Source: Scortum barcoo
Taxonomy: Eukaryota > Chordata > Actinopteri > Centrarchiformes > Terapontidae
Reading direction: 5' to 3'
Length of the DNA stretch: 64,000 nucleotides
Assembly: GCA_023238725.1 (NCBI GenBank)
Contig: CM041535.1
Span: 24,481,978-24,545,977 of the forward strand
Every line of letters starts with the position of its first letter. The first letter of the stretch is position 1. The notes under the pieces were generated by a model. That model saw nothing but the letters and a program-made list of their open reading frames with translations, was not told where the DNA came from and ran no database searches. Shown piece by piece: positions 1-56,400 of this stretch. The position numbers were made by a program, and so were the translations under genes.

Positions 1-213
1 GAGGTGCTGGTTGGCAGATTTTGTTAGCCTTGGACAGAGTCAGGCTAACTGTTTCCCTCCGTTTTCAGTCTTTATGCTAAGCTAAGCTAACTAACTGCTG
101 GCTCCCGCTTCATATTTATGTACAGATGTGAAACAGGTATCAATCTTGTCATCAAACATTAATTAAAAAAAAAAAAAAGTGTATTTCAAAAATGTTGAAT
201 TACTCCTTTAAGC
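1..213 (+). repeat. right arm of a foldback-type teleost repeat, cut by the window edge
   Basis: Contains ATGCTAAGCTAAGCTAACTA preceded by a GTTTCCCTCCGTTTTCAGTC-like stretch and followed by an A-rich run and TTGAATTACTCCTTTAAG. The same block, in the same orientation, is at 56930-57090 and, in inverted orientation, at 54400-54620 and 56590-56700. I recognise it as a high-copy percomorph repeat. Its left part lies outside the window. Confidence 0.7.
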
Positions 214-3057
214 ACGTCATTCAGGAAAAAAGATTTAGCGATTGATCAAACTGTGCTCATGACAACCACAAATCAAAAATGCATTAAAACCTTTTATGTT
301 AGAAGCATCTTGTGCAAAATAAACCCATCAATCATCATTAATTTCATTATCAAATCATTAAATTCACAGATAAACATTTTACATGATTCCAGCTGAAACT
401 CTCCTTTGACTCTCTTTCGTGAATTTATGTCTTTTCCAGTGCATTTTATTCATCTTTATGGCCTGCACATGAGAGGAACTGCCGGATGTGTTGATCTATG
501 AAATCATCACTGAACCACGGTTACTAGTGTGCTAGTATCAAGGACTCTATAAAAAAATATTTTCAGTGTGTTAAGACAGTTTTTTTGGAAATATAAAACA
601 AGAAGTCTGCAGCCAAATTGAGGGTGCCTCAGAGTTAACATCCATCTTTGCAGAAACAATCTGGATTAAAAGTTAAAATTACAGCAAATCCTTCAGGCTC
701 ATTCAGTCTTTTTTTTCAGATTCGAACTATGCTGTACACATAACTTAATACTCAGATTAGTATAATTATTCTTCATTTTACAATATCATTCGTTTATCAC
801 AAAATATTCACACAAATGGACCAGACGGTAGATACAGTACCTCCAGCCTTGATTTCTACATTCCTAACAATAATTACAAAAAAATACTAACTGGTTTTTC
901 AAAACTCTTGTCACCGGAGACATGTAGTGCACAGGTCAGGGGACTCTTTCCCTTGTTCAGTCGATTAAAAGGCAAAAGACTGAGGGTACCTTCGTGAGCT
1001 GATCCCAGATCAGCGCGTCCACAAACACTGAGTGAGAGGTCTACACGTGAGAGCTGTTTGAGTCTGGAGCTTCAGCTTAGGGAGGGGGGGGGGCTGACTA
1101 AAACAGTGGTGCGCGACAGGAACCAGCCCTGTCTGCCTCTTTGACCTCTGACCTCCCGTCAGCTGAAGGCCCCTCCCGAGAAGCGTCTCCGGCCTCACGT
1201 CACAGAAGTCCTACTGGAAACGTCGGAGCTACAAACTAGTGAGCGATGGAGCTAGTGCAAACCACGCTATGGAAACCGACATGTTCCTGGATGCACTTTG
1301 GGGGGGGGGTGTTACTAAATGTCTCAGTGATTCGGTGCTTGTTTATGATGTCACTGAAAATGCTCACCAAGGATACGGTGTGTGTTGCTATGGGAGAGCA
1401 CCAGAGGACAAGGTAAAGTACAACGGACAGAGTGAAATGTTTCTCAACATCGACACAGATATGTACTAACCTATGTTCGACCACAGTGAAAAGTGCTTCT
1501 TCAGTTCTTTGATGGAGATTCCTATCAGTGATATCGACGTGTTACAACTAAAAGGACCTACTACTGCTGATTTTCACTCATCAGAATCACAAATGGGAGA
1601 TGTTTGAAGCATGTCCGGATGACTAAAATGCGTCGAAGCAAAGAGGCAGTTTATATTTAAAGTATGAAATGACTAATAGGATCTCTACGGTCTAACTGAA
1701 TACTTAACAGGCTGTAATTTCATGTATCTGGAGGGAAACTCTCGACATTCACACCAAATTAAATGTATTTCTGCACTGCTGCGTTTTTCATCAGTTCAGA
1801 TAAACCAGCCTGATTTGCTTTAATTTAAATATCAAACTGTTGTTTATGGAGACACAAAGAGTTAAAAATGAAAAACGTTAATATGATTAAGTTATGCAAC
1901 ATTCATATTTATAAATACAGACAAAATATATAATGTAAGCATGACATAGTGAATTAATCCAACAGATTTTTAAAACTCAGCAGATAGTTATTTCTGCTTA
2001 TTTTGACAGTTTATTTCTTTCCAGCAGTTTTTATGTTCTTTTTCAAAGTGTGTATTTATTTCAGTGTCAGGATAATGTCACCTGTTCGTCCTGTTGTCTT
2101 TCTTAAGACTTTGATTTTATGAAAATAATAATAATAATAACATATACTTAATAGAAACAAAACTACAGGAGTGAATTAAAACGGACTTCCAATGGACATT
2201 TGTTAAAATTAAACAATGAAATAACATTTTATCCTGTAAAGGGGGCTGAAAATTAAATAATATGGTGGATTATTTCACCATTTCAATCTATAGTTATTCA
2301 TACTAATCTTTTATTTCTTGTCTTGTTGTTCATATCTTGTTTATTGAATTAATTTTAACTCTTCGCGTCTTCATAACTGATAAGAAAATCAAATTGACAG
2401 AAATGTCCAGACACCATTTTCAGGCCTCAGCCTCGTTCTTGAGCAACTAAAAGGGCCAAATAATGAGCACTTGAATTTAAAAAGAGGGAACTAATTTAAG
2501 ATTTATAAAGTAGGTCTAGCAAAATGTCAATTGTGCTGAATTAAACGGAGGATGAGGACACTTTTCTTGTAACCTTCAGGTTTCTACGTGCCTGTATGAC
2601 TTTGTCCCTGTTAATTATCAATTGTCTGTAATCATCAGCTGCTTTAATGTTGTTTTTTTTTTTTTGCCGAATCTGTGAAACTCTTCAATGGGGTGAAGAC
2701 AGAAAAGTGCATTGTGGGTAGGATTTAGAGAGCACCTAATTTCAGGGGTGTGCAGGTGCCTGTATTGTGTGGTGTGACGACTCTCACACCACCTCACCTC
2801 CACGCTTTACCTCACTTTCTGTAAAGAGGGCAACTCAGGGAATGCCCTTTGTTTTTCCCCCCGTAGTAAAAACTAAATGAGAGTGCACATTTGAAGGTAC
2901 AGTGTAATCCGAGAGCGTGCGAAACACACACATTCCCGCGCTCACAAAAGGTCCACATGGTGCTCATAAGCCGGCTATGCCCCGTTGCTTTGAGGACCAG
3001 AAGCAGTGCAGTTCCTCGTCCGGTGAGGTCAGGAGTGATCCGGGGCGATTTCCTGGG
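214..3057 (-). other. osbp2 3' untranslated region and downstream flank
   Basis: No credible coding exon is visible. The interval just left of the stop should hold the 3' UTR. Minus-strand AATAAA signals occur at 2340-2345, 2310-2315, 2055-2060 and 2010-2015, any of which could end the transcript roughly 0.7-1 kb after the stop. A G-rich, higher-GC block at about 1000-1320 contains two G-runs but no convincing exon. The remainder is AT-rich. Confidence 0.45.
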
Positions 3058-46712
<43,655 letters not shown>

Positions 46713-47030
46713 CCTCGGCCGGAGGGCTGCGGGACGAACCGGGGGACCCGAGCGAGGGAGTCGGGCGATGATGAGGAGAAAGAGGAGGAGGAGGGGAGAG
46801 ACAGAGAGAGACGGAGACAGAGAGGGGGAGAGAGCAGCATGCACCTTTCACATGACGCCGGAGAAGTGATGCCAAGACAGTTTGCTGATGCAGACTGCAG
46901 AGAGGACTCACAGCACAGAGCTGCACACGATAGAAGGGAAACTCCTCTCACGGTGCCACCAGATCAGCCGCCACCTCCACGGATACGGTGCACATTAGTT
47001 TGAGGACCCGCTGTTATCAGGAGGGAGGAG
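46713..47030 (-). promoter_or_regulatory. osbp2 5' UTR and promoter region
   Basis: Directly upstream of the start codon the sequence is GC- and CpG-rich (46560-46760 including exon 1), followed by a GA-rich tract at 46770-46840. No TATA box is evident at a fitting distance, consistent with a CpG-type promoter. The transcription start cannot be placed from sequence alone. Confidence 0.45.
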
Positions 47031-50000
47031 GCTCAGCTGTTCATCCATACATTATTTCATTCATTCATCCGAGCATTCATTCATTCGTGGCCGCTCTATC
47101 AGCCCCAGTCTATGATCGAGGACCTGCAGCCACGTGATGTTGTTATCTAAACATGCCTAAACATTTCACATGCGGTTTGGCTGCTGGGAAATTTGCTAGG
47201 TGGTGTTTTGTGCACCCCCCCCACCACCACATCATTTAATGTCAGGAAGCAAGATGATGAGCTACATGATGGAAAAGCATGCACCTGGGCCCCAAACTCC
47301 TGGACTAGGGGTCCTACCTGTTGCATTATTACTTAATCTAAAGGCCCTGCAACTTAATTATATTACTTTATAGTGTGCTTGCATGTTGCATATTCCTAAA
47401 TGATTAGATGTTTAATCAAAATTATCACAAACTGACTGACAGGTGTGCTGAGATTTATAGGAATCATGGACAGAGCTGTAGATGGGGTACATGGGGTAAT
47501 AATGGCCTAGTGGCTCCATTACAGGTTAATGTTATTCACAGGGGAAGTGCAGGTAGATGAATCACCATCAGGCCACACATGCAGCACAGTCCCACAGACA
47601 GTCACTCATTTGATTACCATGAGAAAGCATTAATTTATTTACATGCTGACTATTGCCATCATCACGCTGCCACCTTAAATTAAATTAGGTCATTTGATCG
47701 GGGAGATCAACAGATTGGTAAACAGGTTGTTTTGTTTTGCATACATATTTTAACCCTCCTGTTGGGGCCATTTGTCGGAGACAGCAATAATGTTCTTGTT
47801 GGATGTTTAATTATCCAAATATTGTCAGAAACCAAAGAATCCCAATAATAAAAATTGCTTGTACCTCATTACTAACACCATAAATCACATTTCAATGACT
47901 ATTTAGTGCACTGGTGTGATTCATCTCTCATAAATCATAGCTCCATTAGGATAATATACTAGTTTTTCATAAAAATGTTATTTTAAATGATGATGACAAG
48001 TAGAGATGAGACACATATCCTTCTGTTAAGGGTGAAATTGATGAACTTAAAATCAAGTCAAATTAATCATAAGGATTTGTTGATTTGTTGATGATAAAAC
48101 CAACTAGGGCCAGAGAAAGACTTTTTTTTTTAAACTTAAAAAGGATCTATCTGACAACACAACAAGGGGGATAAGCACATACCCAGTAAGTGGAGCGGTT
48201 TCAGTGTGTGATGTCTGGTCTGATTTGGCGCCTGATAACATCTCTTTACCACAAGATGGCAATGTTGTCAAAATGATCTTAATGTGGCGTGTTTGTTGCA
48301 CAGGATTGAAAACTGACCAGAGTAAAAGGTTGCTGTTCTCAAATGCATTTAATAATTTGTCATGTGTCCAAAAAAAAAAAAAATACTCACAGTACTAACA
48401 CAGTAAAAATAAATACAAGTAACGTTTCTGATAAAAAACTGTAGCCCTTTTTATTTGGAAACGCGCAGCAGACAAACTGATGAGAACTCATGCTACACAC
48501 AGTTGCTTTTCTAGTGTATCTCTGCTACATATTTCTTTTTTTTTTTAACTAGAAAAACAAACAAAAAAAAGAAACTACACACAGCCATCTGTCCTGATTG
48601 AAGGGTTCAACACTACATCTTGGAGAGAATCATGAGCTTGTGCTCTCACATGCCAGTGAAAAACGACCACATTCACCCCACTCAGCTGCTCATTACGGTG
48701 TCAGAAAACCATGTATTTAAAAAAAAAAAAAAAAAGAAACACGATATCAAATTTTCACATCAGTGCAATTAAACCCTGACCCGTTGGCTCTACCAACAAA
48801 AGCATGCAAGTCAATTACTCTATGAATCATCACTCTTATATACAATGGGTCTGCTTATTGTCAGTGCAGCCATGTTCACACACTACCTATCTAGGCCTAA
48901 TCAAATGAAAAAACAACTGTTAATCTCACAACATTACCAATTAGATACTAGTCAGATACTATGAAAGCTTTATTAAGGTTCCCTGCCTGTCTGTGATGCA
49001 CTCACGGGGTGTTCTGGGGAAGTCGATGAGCTCTGCTTCCTTGTTTCTGCAGGAGCACGCGGGTGGGTTACGTCAAGTGTATGCGAGGCGTTTCTGATAT
49101 AATATAGCGGTACATACAGTCAGCCAGGACATCCCGGTGGGATTTTATTGCTCCTTCCTAATCCAAAGCCTCAACATCTGAACATCTGTCTCTGATCTTG
49201 CTGTGTCTGTCCTTTCCTCGTCTGAATGTCAGCCATCAAACCCGCCTCTCTCTGTGTCCCTCTCTCTCACACACTCACACACATCAACCTCTAAATGCAC
49301 AGGTCCTTGTTTCAGTCTCTGCAGCCTCCTGCAGGTTCCCACTCCTCTGGATTTAATGTATTCATCAGAAACAGACACTGACTGGAAGGCAGATTAAAGC
49401 CCTACAGTACATCATGATAGGGACTGCAGTATTTTCTGCAGCAAGACAACCTTAAAACACCCTTCGTCTGAACAAACAGCTTTTACCGTAGGCCAAGTTT
49501 GAAACAGGGACGGGGAGAAAAAAAATGCTGGCTACTTCTCAGAATCTAAAATTAAACACCATCTAATCGTATCTGTACACTTCGAGACGATCTCCCCAGA
49601 AAGCATCAGCCGTTTTTTTTGCTCTTTATTATCTTGTTGGCCGTCAACCGCACACCCTTAAAGAAATCCAAATGTGTCATGTATGAGCGTCTGCTGTTGG
49701 CCTTACTGGATATGACGAATTCAAAAGGAAGACTCGATGATATTGCTGCCTCTCCGTTTTGAGTCTCACTATCACAGCTTCTAGCCTGTCAGGCCCAGCC
49801 ACGGCCACAAGCCAACCCTCAGTAAGACCTGCTGCTGTGTCGTTTGGGAAGAAAAAATAACTGTGCTATGCTGTTTCCACCTGCTTCCTCTCCCTCTACC
49901 TCCTTCCTCGCACCTACGCATTTGGCAGAGTCGGACTAGGAAGTGGTTGGATGACCATGTGTGAAATTTTTTGTGTCTTTTACAGCGCAAGAGTCTAATA

Positions 50001-50139
50001 AACCTTATTATGAAAAATCAGCTCAGTAAAGCAGGAGGCCACAGGGTATTTTTCCAGCCATTTAGATAAAAAAAAAGAAGTCCTTTTCTCCACTGCCGAT
50101 CCACTCCTGAGGCGGGCGGGGTGGAGGGAGCTCTCAGGG
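47031..50139. other. intergenic region between osbp2 and rasl10a
   Basis: About 3.1 kb. The right part contains the rasl10a 3' UTR; minus-strand AATAAA signals lie at 49625-49630 and 49144-49149. It also holds a CATT run near 47055-47090 and A-runs at 48370 and 48720. No further exon was recognised. Confidence 0.5.
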
Positions 50140-50410
50140 TCACATGATGGTGCAACGGTTCCTCTGTAGCGCCCCCTGCAGGCGGATGGAGGTGTGGTTC
50201 TGGCGCATGCCCCTCGCCACGGCGATGCCCAGCAGCTCTTTGAAGAGCAGGACCACGTGCCAGTTAAACTTGGCGGAGCACTCCACATAGCCGCACTTCC
50301 ACGTCTTCTTCACCAGGACCGACACTGCCCTGCGGGGCATGAAGCGCTGCCGCTGCAGATCCCTCTTGTTGCCCACCACCAAGATTGGCACCTCACTGCT
50401 GCTGCCCTCC
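50140..50410 (-). CDS. rasl10a: rasl10a exon 3 (NKRD, ECSAK, CAAX, stop)
   Basis: Encodes EGSSSEVPILVVGNKRDLQR, then KTWKCGYVECSAKFNWHVVL, a variable tail and RLQGALQRNRCTIM followed by TGA at 50142-50140. Acceptor TTCCTGCAG. The CTIM end is a prenylation box; the Met at the last position favours farnesylation by general CAAX rules. Confidence 0.94.
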
Positions 50411-53400
50411 CTGCAGGAACACATGAGAGGTTTAGTGAAAAAGAAACAAAGGTTCATTTCAAGCACAGCTATCATCTTGGTGTTTGTCACTGTGGTTGGC
50501 TGGGCGTGTGCAAGATGTCGGTGTGCAGTTTTTCCCTTCCCTCAGAGGTGTGCGGGGGCGGACTGGAGGATTACAGCTCACAGGCTCAAGGGGCCTCCCA
50601 CCACACTCTGCAGCGACTGGTTTACAGCATTATGAAGTGTGAAACTGCATGGCAAGGCAGAGGTGGGCATAAATGAGGGATTCAAGACGTCGTGTTTGTG
50701 ATGTTTGGTCGTGTGGTGTTAATGAAAAACACATCAACATCCAGGATCATCAGGCATTTCCTGCAACAGCTGATTGGCGGCGGTTTAGAAATCCAATCTG
50801 ACGCTCTGCTTCAAAAGGGAGAGAGGGATGTAGAAAAAAAAGTAACCCCTAGAGGAAATCCTGGATTAGACTGTAGAGCAAATACAACGAAGAAAGGCTG
50901 ATTATATTAATCGGATTTCTAACAAAGAGATTAATTTTTACTTTGAAGGCGCCGAAGTCAGAGGAGCTGAGAGCTTTAATTATTGTTTTTCATGAAAAAT
51001 AGTAACATTATAAAAACTATAGTAGGTTAAATTAAATACAGTGTCTCTTGAATCAGGCACATTATGAATCTTGAAGGAGCTTTGATGTGTTTAAACACAA
51101 GACACCTGCTGACTTGCCGAGTTGAATGTCAGCTGAGGTATCAGTTGTTAAAGCTGCTGCGTTAACAATTCATCTCTCCCCCTAATGAGTAAAGGTTTCT
51201 CTTTTGCTACATCGCGCCTCATCTTCTGACAAGGACTCGCATGCTTTTGCATATTTGCCCGTCTGCCTTGACAGATGGACAGATAGCTCGACAGAGAGGA
51301 AGACAGAGAGAGAGAGAAAGAGAGAGAGAGAAATGTACAGTACCATTTTCAAGGCCCCCGAGGCTGAAGTTCTTAAAGATGCAGTGGGTTTGAAAAAGAC
51401 ATGCCGCAGTAATCATCTCACTTTTCTCCTTTTCACAGGTTGTGCTCACATAACAGACTTAAAAATATCTCCTCGCATATCTGCTCGAGCTCAAGTATTT
51501 TAGCAGAACGAGATGTACTTTGTGTGTGTGTACGTGTGTGTGTGCATGCATCTGTGTGTGAAATTTGGGGGAACTTATAGAAGAACGACAGACCGTGTCA
51601 TAGCCTTCACAGTGAAGTGAAGGCAGGTCTCATGCCAGAGGAGTAAAAGATAGAGTGGTTATTCTGAGCGGGCTTTGGCAGAATTTCAAGTATTTTAAGC
51701 ATATAGTTAATATAAAATAAAAATGCATTCTCTTTAGTTGCTATCTACAGTGCAACCGCCATGCCTTATTCATGATTTCAGTTAATATACAGTATCTCCC
51801 CTTCCTCGCTCTTTTCTTCACCCCTCCAGTCTGACCTTAGATCTTTGCTCCACTGTATAATTACACATTTCTGCTATTATCCATTCCACTTGTGTTCACC
51901 CTTCCCTCCCCAGCTGCTGGTGATAATGGTTTTCTGTCACGGGCCATAAACATTCATGGCGACGCACTTTGGAGCCGCAGGAAGGTGGGGATGATCTGCA
52001 CAGTGGCGGTTCAGACAGTGTACAACATAGCAGAACAAATGGGGGCCACTCATTTGTACCTTTCAATATGTAAATGTATTCAGGTATGCCAGTGGCAAGG
52101 ACGATAGAGCAGGAGACTTTTCATTGGTCTTTTTCTTCACCACGGTCGGCTATCTTTTGGCTCTTGGGTTGGTTCAAGCCCAGTCAGGAGACCCCCCCCG
52201 GTTGTCAAGCTTCCTGTATGTTGCTGCTGTACTTTAATAACAGCGAGAAATGTCCTAAAATTATTCCCTTAATCACTTGTGACATCTCAGGCGGCCCTCG
52301 TGCAGCAATGCCGGGAATCAAATGTCATTACTGAACTGTCAGGATGCAGGGGATGTGTGCGCTGAATTAAAAGATATTGCCACAAGCAGACCATCTATCT
52401 CTGTCACACTGTCACAAATGTGTAATTGTGTGGCTTTGTGGCAGGGCCGTGAAATTGCATGCTGTCTCTCGCGACAGGTGATGAGGTGATGTCATTAGAA
52501 ATCACCGGCCCGTGAGCGGCTGTGTGTTCGGCAGGTTGACCACACCTGTGCTCCACTATCTGCTGCCGGATCATCTTGACGTATTCGAAGCTCTCCACGC
52601 AGCAGATGTCGTACACCAGGATGTAGGCGTTGGCGTTGCGCACACCTCGGCAGCGCAAATCCAGCCACTCCTAAAGGACAAACACACAGAGAGAAAAAAA
52701 TGTAAATACACCTAAAGTACTGTCAGCCACACTAAACAGCTTTAGGAATGGAAGTGCTGGTCAGGGATTTGGTCTAGAGTGAAATTTCTCAACATCTATT
52801 GTATTGTTGTGAAATCTGGTATAAATATATATTCTACTGGAGGTTCTGCTAGCTTTGATGATTGTGAACACACCAGCAAGATAAAAATCCTTCCTTTATC
52901 TTGTGAAATATCTCAACATCCGTTGGATGGATTGGCTTAACATTTAGTGCAGACACTCATGGATCATGTGTCCTAATGACTTTGGCGATCCCCTGACCTT
53001 TACTGTAGTGCCACCATGAGGCTGACATTTGTGGTTTTGAGTGAAATATCTTGACAGCTGTTGGATAGATTGCAGTGACATTTGGTAAACACATTCACGA
53101 ACCCTGCAGGACAAAATCTAGTGACTTTTGCTGATCGTCTGACTTTTCATGTAGCATCACCATCAGGTCAAAGCTTTTCTTTGTTCAAGACTTCATGACC
53201 AAATCCATGAGAATAACCTGAGCTGTGTGCTTGTGTTTAGTGCTAACATGCTGAATTAAAATGGTTACCGTTGTATAAATATAGCCCGCTAGACATCATA
53301 ATGTTAACATTTAGTTTATCTGACACAGCAAGAAGGATGGTGTGAGCACGTTGTTACCATTCAGCTCAAAGCACTGCTGTGCCTGAACACAGTCTGATAG

Positions 53401-56400
53401 ATCCGCCAGCGTATAATGCACCTGCTTATAGAGCACAATAATGGTAAACAGCAGCTAGCTGAACAGCGTGTGGCGTGCGTGTCTGTGATTATTCTAAAGC
53501 ACTTTGGCTCAAAGTCACAGTTCAGCTGCCTCTGCTGCGTAGCTTCTGCGAAAAAGAGTCCATGAAGTCTTGGAGCTGGCATGGCCCTGGGAGTCTCACG
53601 GTCCGGAACAAAGTCATAAAACACGGTGACTGCCCGGCTGTAAGCGCCCGACTGCTCCCCGGCTGCACGTGCTCAAGGACAGTAACAGAGGTTACAGCTT
53701 ATGAGAGATAAGCAAACATGGAGGCTTCTGTCAGGAGAAGAGAAACGTACCACTGTTTAACTTTTCTCGCTGCTTGGCTAAGCTTTGTGACGCATGCACC
53801 TGACGCATGCACCTGCTTATAGAGCACAATAATGGTAAACAGCATGCAGCGGGGGCAAACAGCAACATTTGTTTGATGGTAATTAGTCCCAAACTGTAAT
53901 TAAAACACATGGCACAAGAGGGTTAGAAGAAGCGCAGTGACCCGTTCTTCTATTCACGCTGCTTCCCAGAGATTTCACTAGTCCACCGTCACCCCTCTCA
54001 CGTGATGAATTTATAAGCATTTGATCTGATAAAAGACGGAGTAGAAAATAAAGGAAACTTCAGGGGGTGGGAGAGCAAGATCTGCCGAAGGGAGGAAATG
54101 AGAAAACAAACACAGGCCCGGGAGAATGTCGAAAAGATGAAAAAAAAGGCAGCGGCAGATCAAGGGATGAGCCGACAGGTTGTCAACATAACCTCCGGGG
54201 TGCACCCACGCTGCTAATGAAGGGTCTGGAGACTCTGAGAGTCAGCAACAGTGCACAGGTTAACTCAATTCAGTTCAGTTCAATATAATTTAACAGGCTA
54301 ACAGCGGATACTTCACTCTGTACGAGAACAATAATGTGGTCTGGCTGCTGTAACGTACAAATTACAAGGCTTTTGATCTTTTCATCACTGAGGATCTTAA
54401 AGGAGCAGTTTGACATTTTGGCGAGTGACACCACTCTCACATCTGGAATCTAAATGTGAGGCTGGAGGCAGTTAGCGTAGCTTAGCATAAAGGCTAGAAG
54501 CAGGGGGAAACAGTTAGCCTCGCTCTGTCTAAAGGATGTCAATGTCATCTGTTTAATCTGCGCCAAAAAACAAAAGCGTAAAAACAACCAGCTGTGGTTT
54601 CAGAGGTTATGAACTCAATTTTTCCTCAGTTGGGTGCAGTGATCCAGGAAATCACTCATATAATTCTTTAACTTTGAAGATGTTAAACTACCAGTATTTA
54701 AGGGTTTGTTTCATCTTGTACCTATGGCACTGAATTTGTGTCTAAATTATGGGCATTTTGAGTACAGAAAAAGATCTAATAATTTCTCTGCAAGCCAAAA
54801 ATATCTTCCAATCACATCCTCAGTTCACACACATGAATAACTCCATAAATTTTTTCAAAGCTCTCCTGTTTGACGTAGTGGATCATTTGGCATTGTGTTT
54901 TTTTGACTGATGCACCTGCACCCCGGCCATAGCTGGTTTGGCCTCTTTGGTGCTCTGTTTGTCGCACAATGCTGCTTTGAAAACTCAGATATCAAAGTGC
55001 TGATTATCGGACCTCTCTTAATTTTTATTCCTCTAATTAGCATCGAACTAAAACGGCCTTTCGTTTGCAGTGATGTTTAATTTGAAGGAGGCCATTCTCC
55101 ATGTGGTACTTACATTATTTCCTCTTACCTCCTGCAGCAGCTTGCACAACTTGAAATGGAAGTGTGAGAAATCTAATTACATTGCTCTCTGGCTTGGAGA
55201 AAATATGCTTTTCAAATCAACACGCCGCACAGGCAATCCGTACAAATAAGATCAACTGATAATTTGTGACAGGGGAGGCTAAGGGAGCAGCTGACGATCA
55301 GCGTAGCCTCTAATGGTGATAACGCTTAACACGTCTGTGTCAGCGAGGAATAATCTGCCTTCATTCAATTTGGAAGAGGCCGTCTGTGGGCTCGTGTCTA
55401 GGTGAGTGTGAGGAAGAAACAGCCTCGCGCATCAGCAGGGAGATAATGAGGCCGATCAGCCACGGAGACAAACACGTGGCACGAACATCGCAGCCATCGA
55501 GAGCGAACGAGAGAGCAGGGGGAGGGAGGAAGTCAGGTGGGCACCGTGTTGCAAAAGCTGGTATAAATGTGATTATTTTCTCTGTCTCACTCCAGGCTGA
55601 ATCAGATGTCGCCTGTATTGCAGGGCGTCCAACGCAATCTCAATCCAAAGTCAAACAAGCAAAAACACCTGAGAAAATATTCACCTATTTTTTTGCCAAA
55701 CAAACAAATCACGTTCCCTGTCACAGCACAGCATATTATCACAGTTCACCCATTTTTCTCTCATAATTGAGGCAATTGACGACGTGAGATGCACACAGTG
55801 GCTTCAGTTGCAGCCTCACATCCCTGCGGGGCTAAAAATAGCAGCTTGTGTTCTCATCTCATATCTCTTTGTCATCTTAGTCCTGTTTTTAAATGTGGAG
55901 GAGGGGCTAGAAACGGCAACACTACGCTTCTCCCAACCCAAACAGGAGGCAAAAAAAATAAAATAAATAAAAATAAAAAATAAAAATGAAGGAGAAGGAG
56001 CCGTGAGGACAAGACAGCTGCTAAACTGGAAAATTCAAATTGCATTTTAAAATGCATGTGTGGGCATGTTTATTTGTGTGTGCTCGCAGGAAGTGAGAGT
56101 GTGCGCTTGTGGGAGCGTGAATATGAAGTGTGGTGCCACTGTCTGCATCCTCGCAGTCGGTCTTCTCAACACGGCGCACAAAAAGAGCAGCTCATCCTTC
56201 ACTCCTCAAGAGCCAAACAGAACATGTTTCCCTGACAACCGCGGGCCATGGTCAGTTTTTAGCAGCCTATGACAGAGCCGTCGTGTCTCCTGATATTAAT
56301 GGGGGCAGCTTAACTATAATGAGTGGTGGTGATGGATCGATACTCGAGCGTGGGAGGGAGGCCGGAGTCACCTTGTAGGGGGGGAAGGGCGCTGGGCAAT

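Noticed and set aside
46713..46844. Upstream in-frame Met that would lengthen the osbp2 N-terminus
   Set aside because: The added residues are Ser/Leu repeats from a GA-rich tract; the ATG at 46712 sits in the GC-rich first exon with a purine at -3.
50194..50676. 160-codon plus-strand open frame
   Set aside because: It is a shadow of rasl10a exon 3, which carries NKRD and ECSAK on the minus strand.
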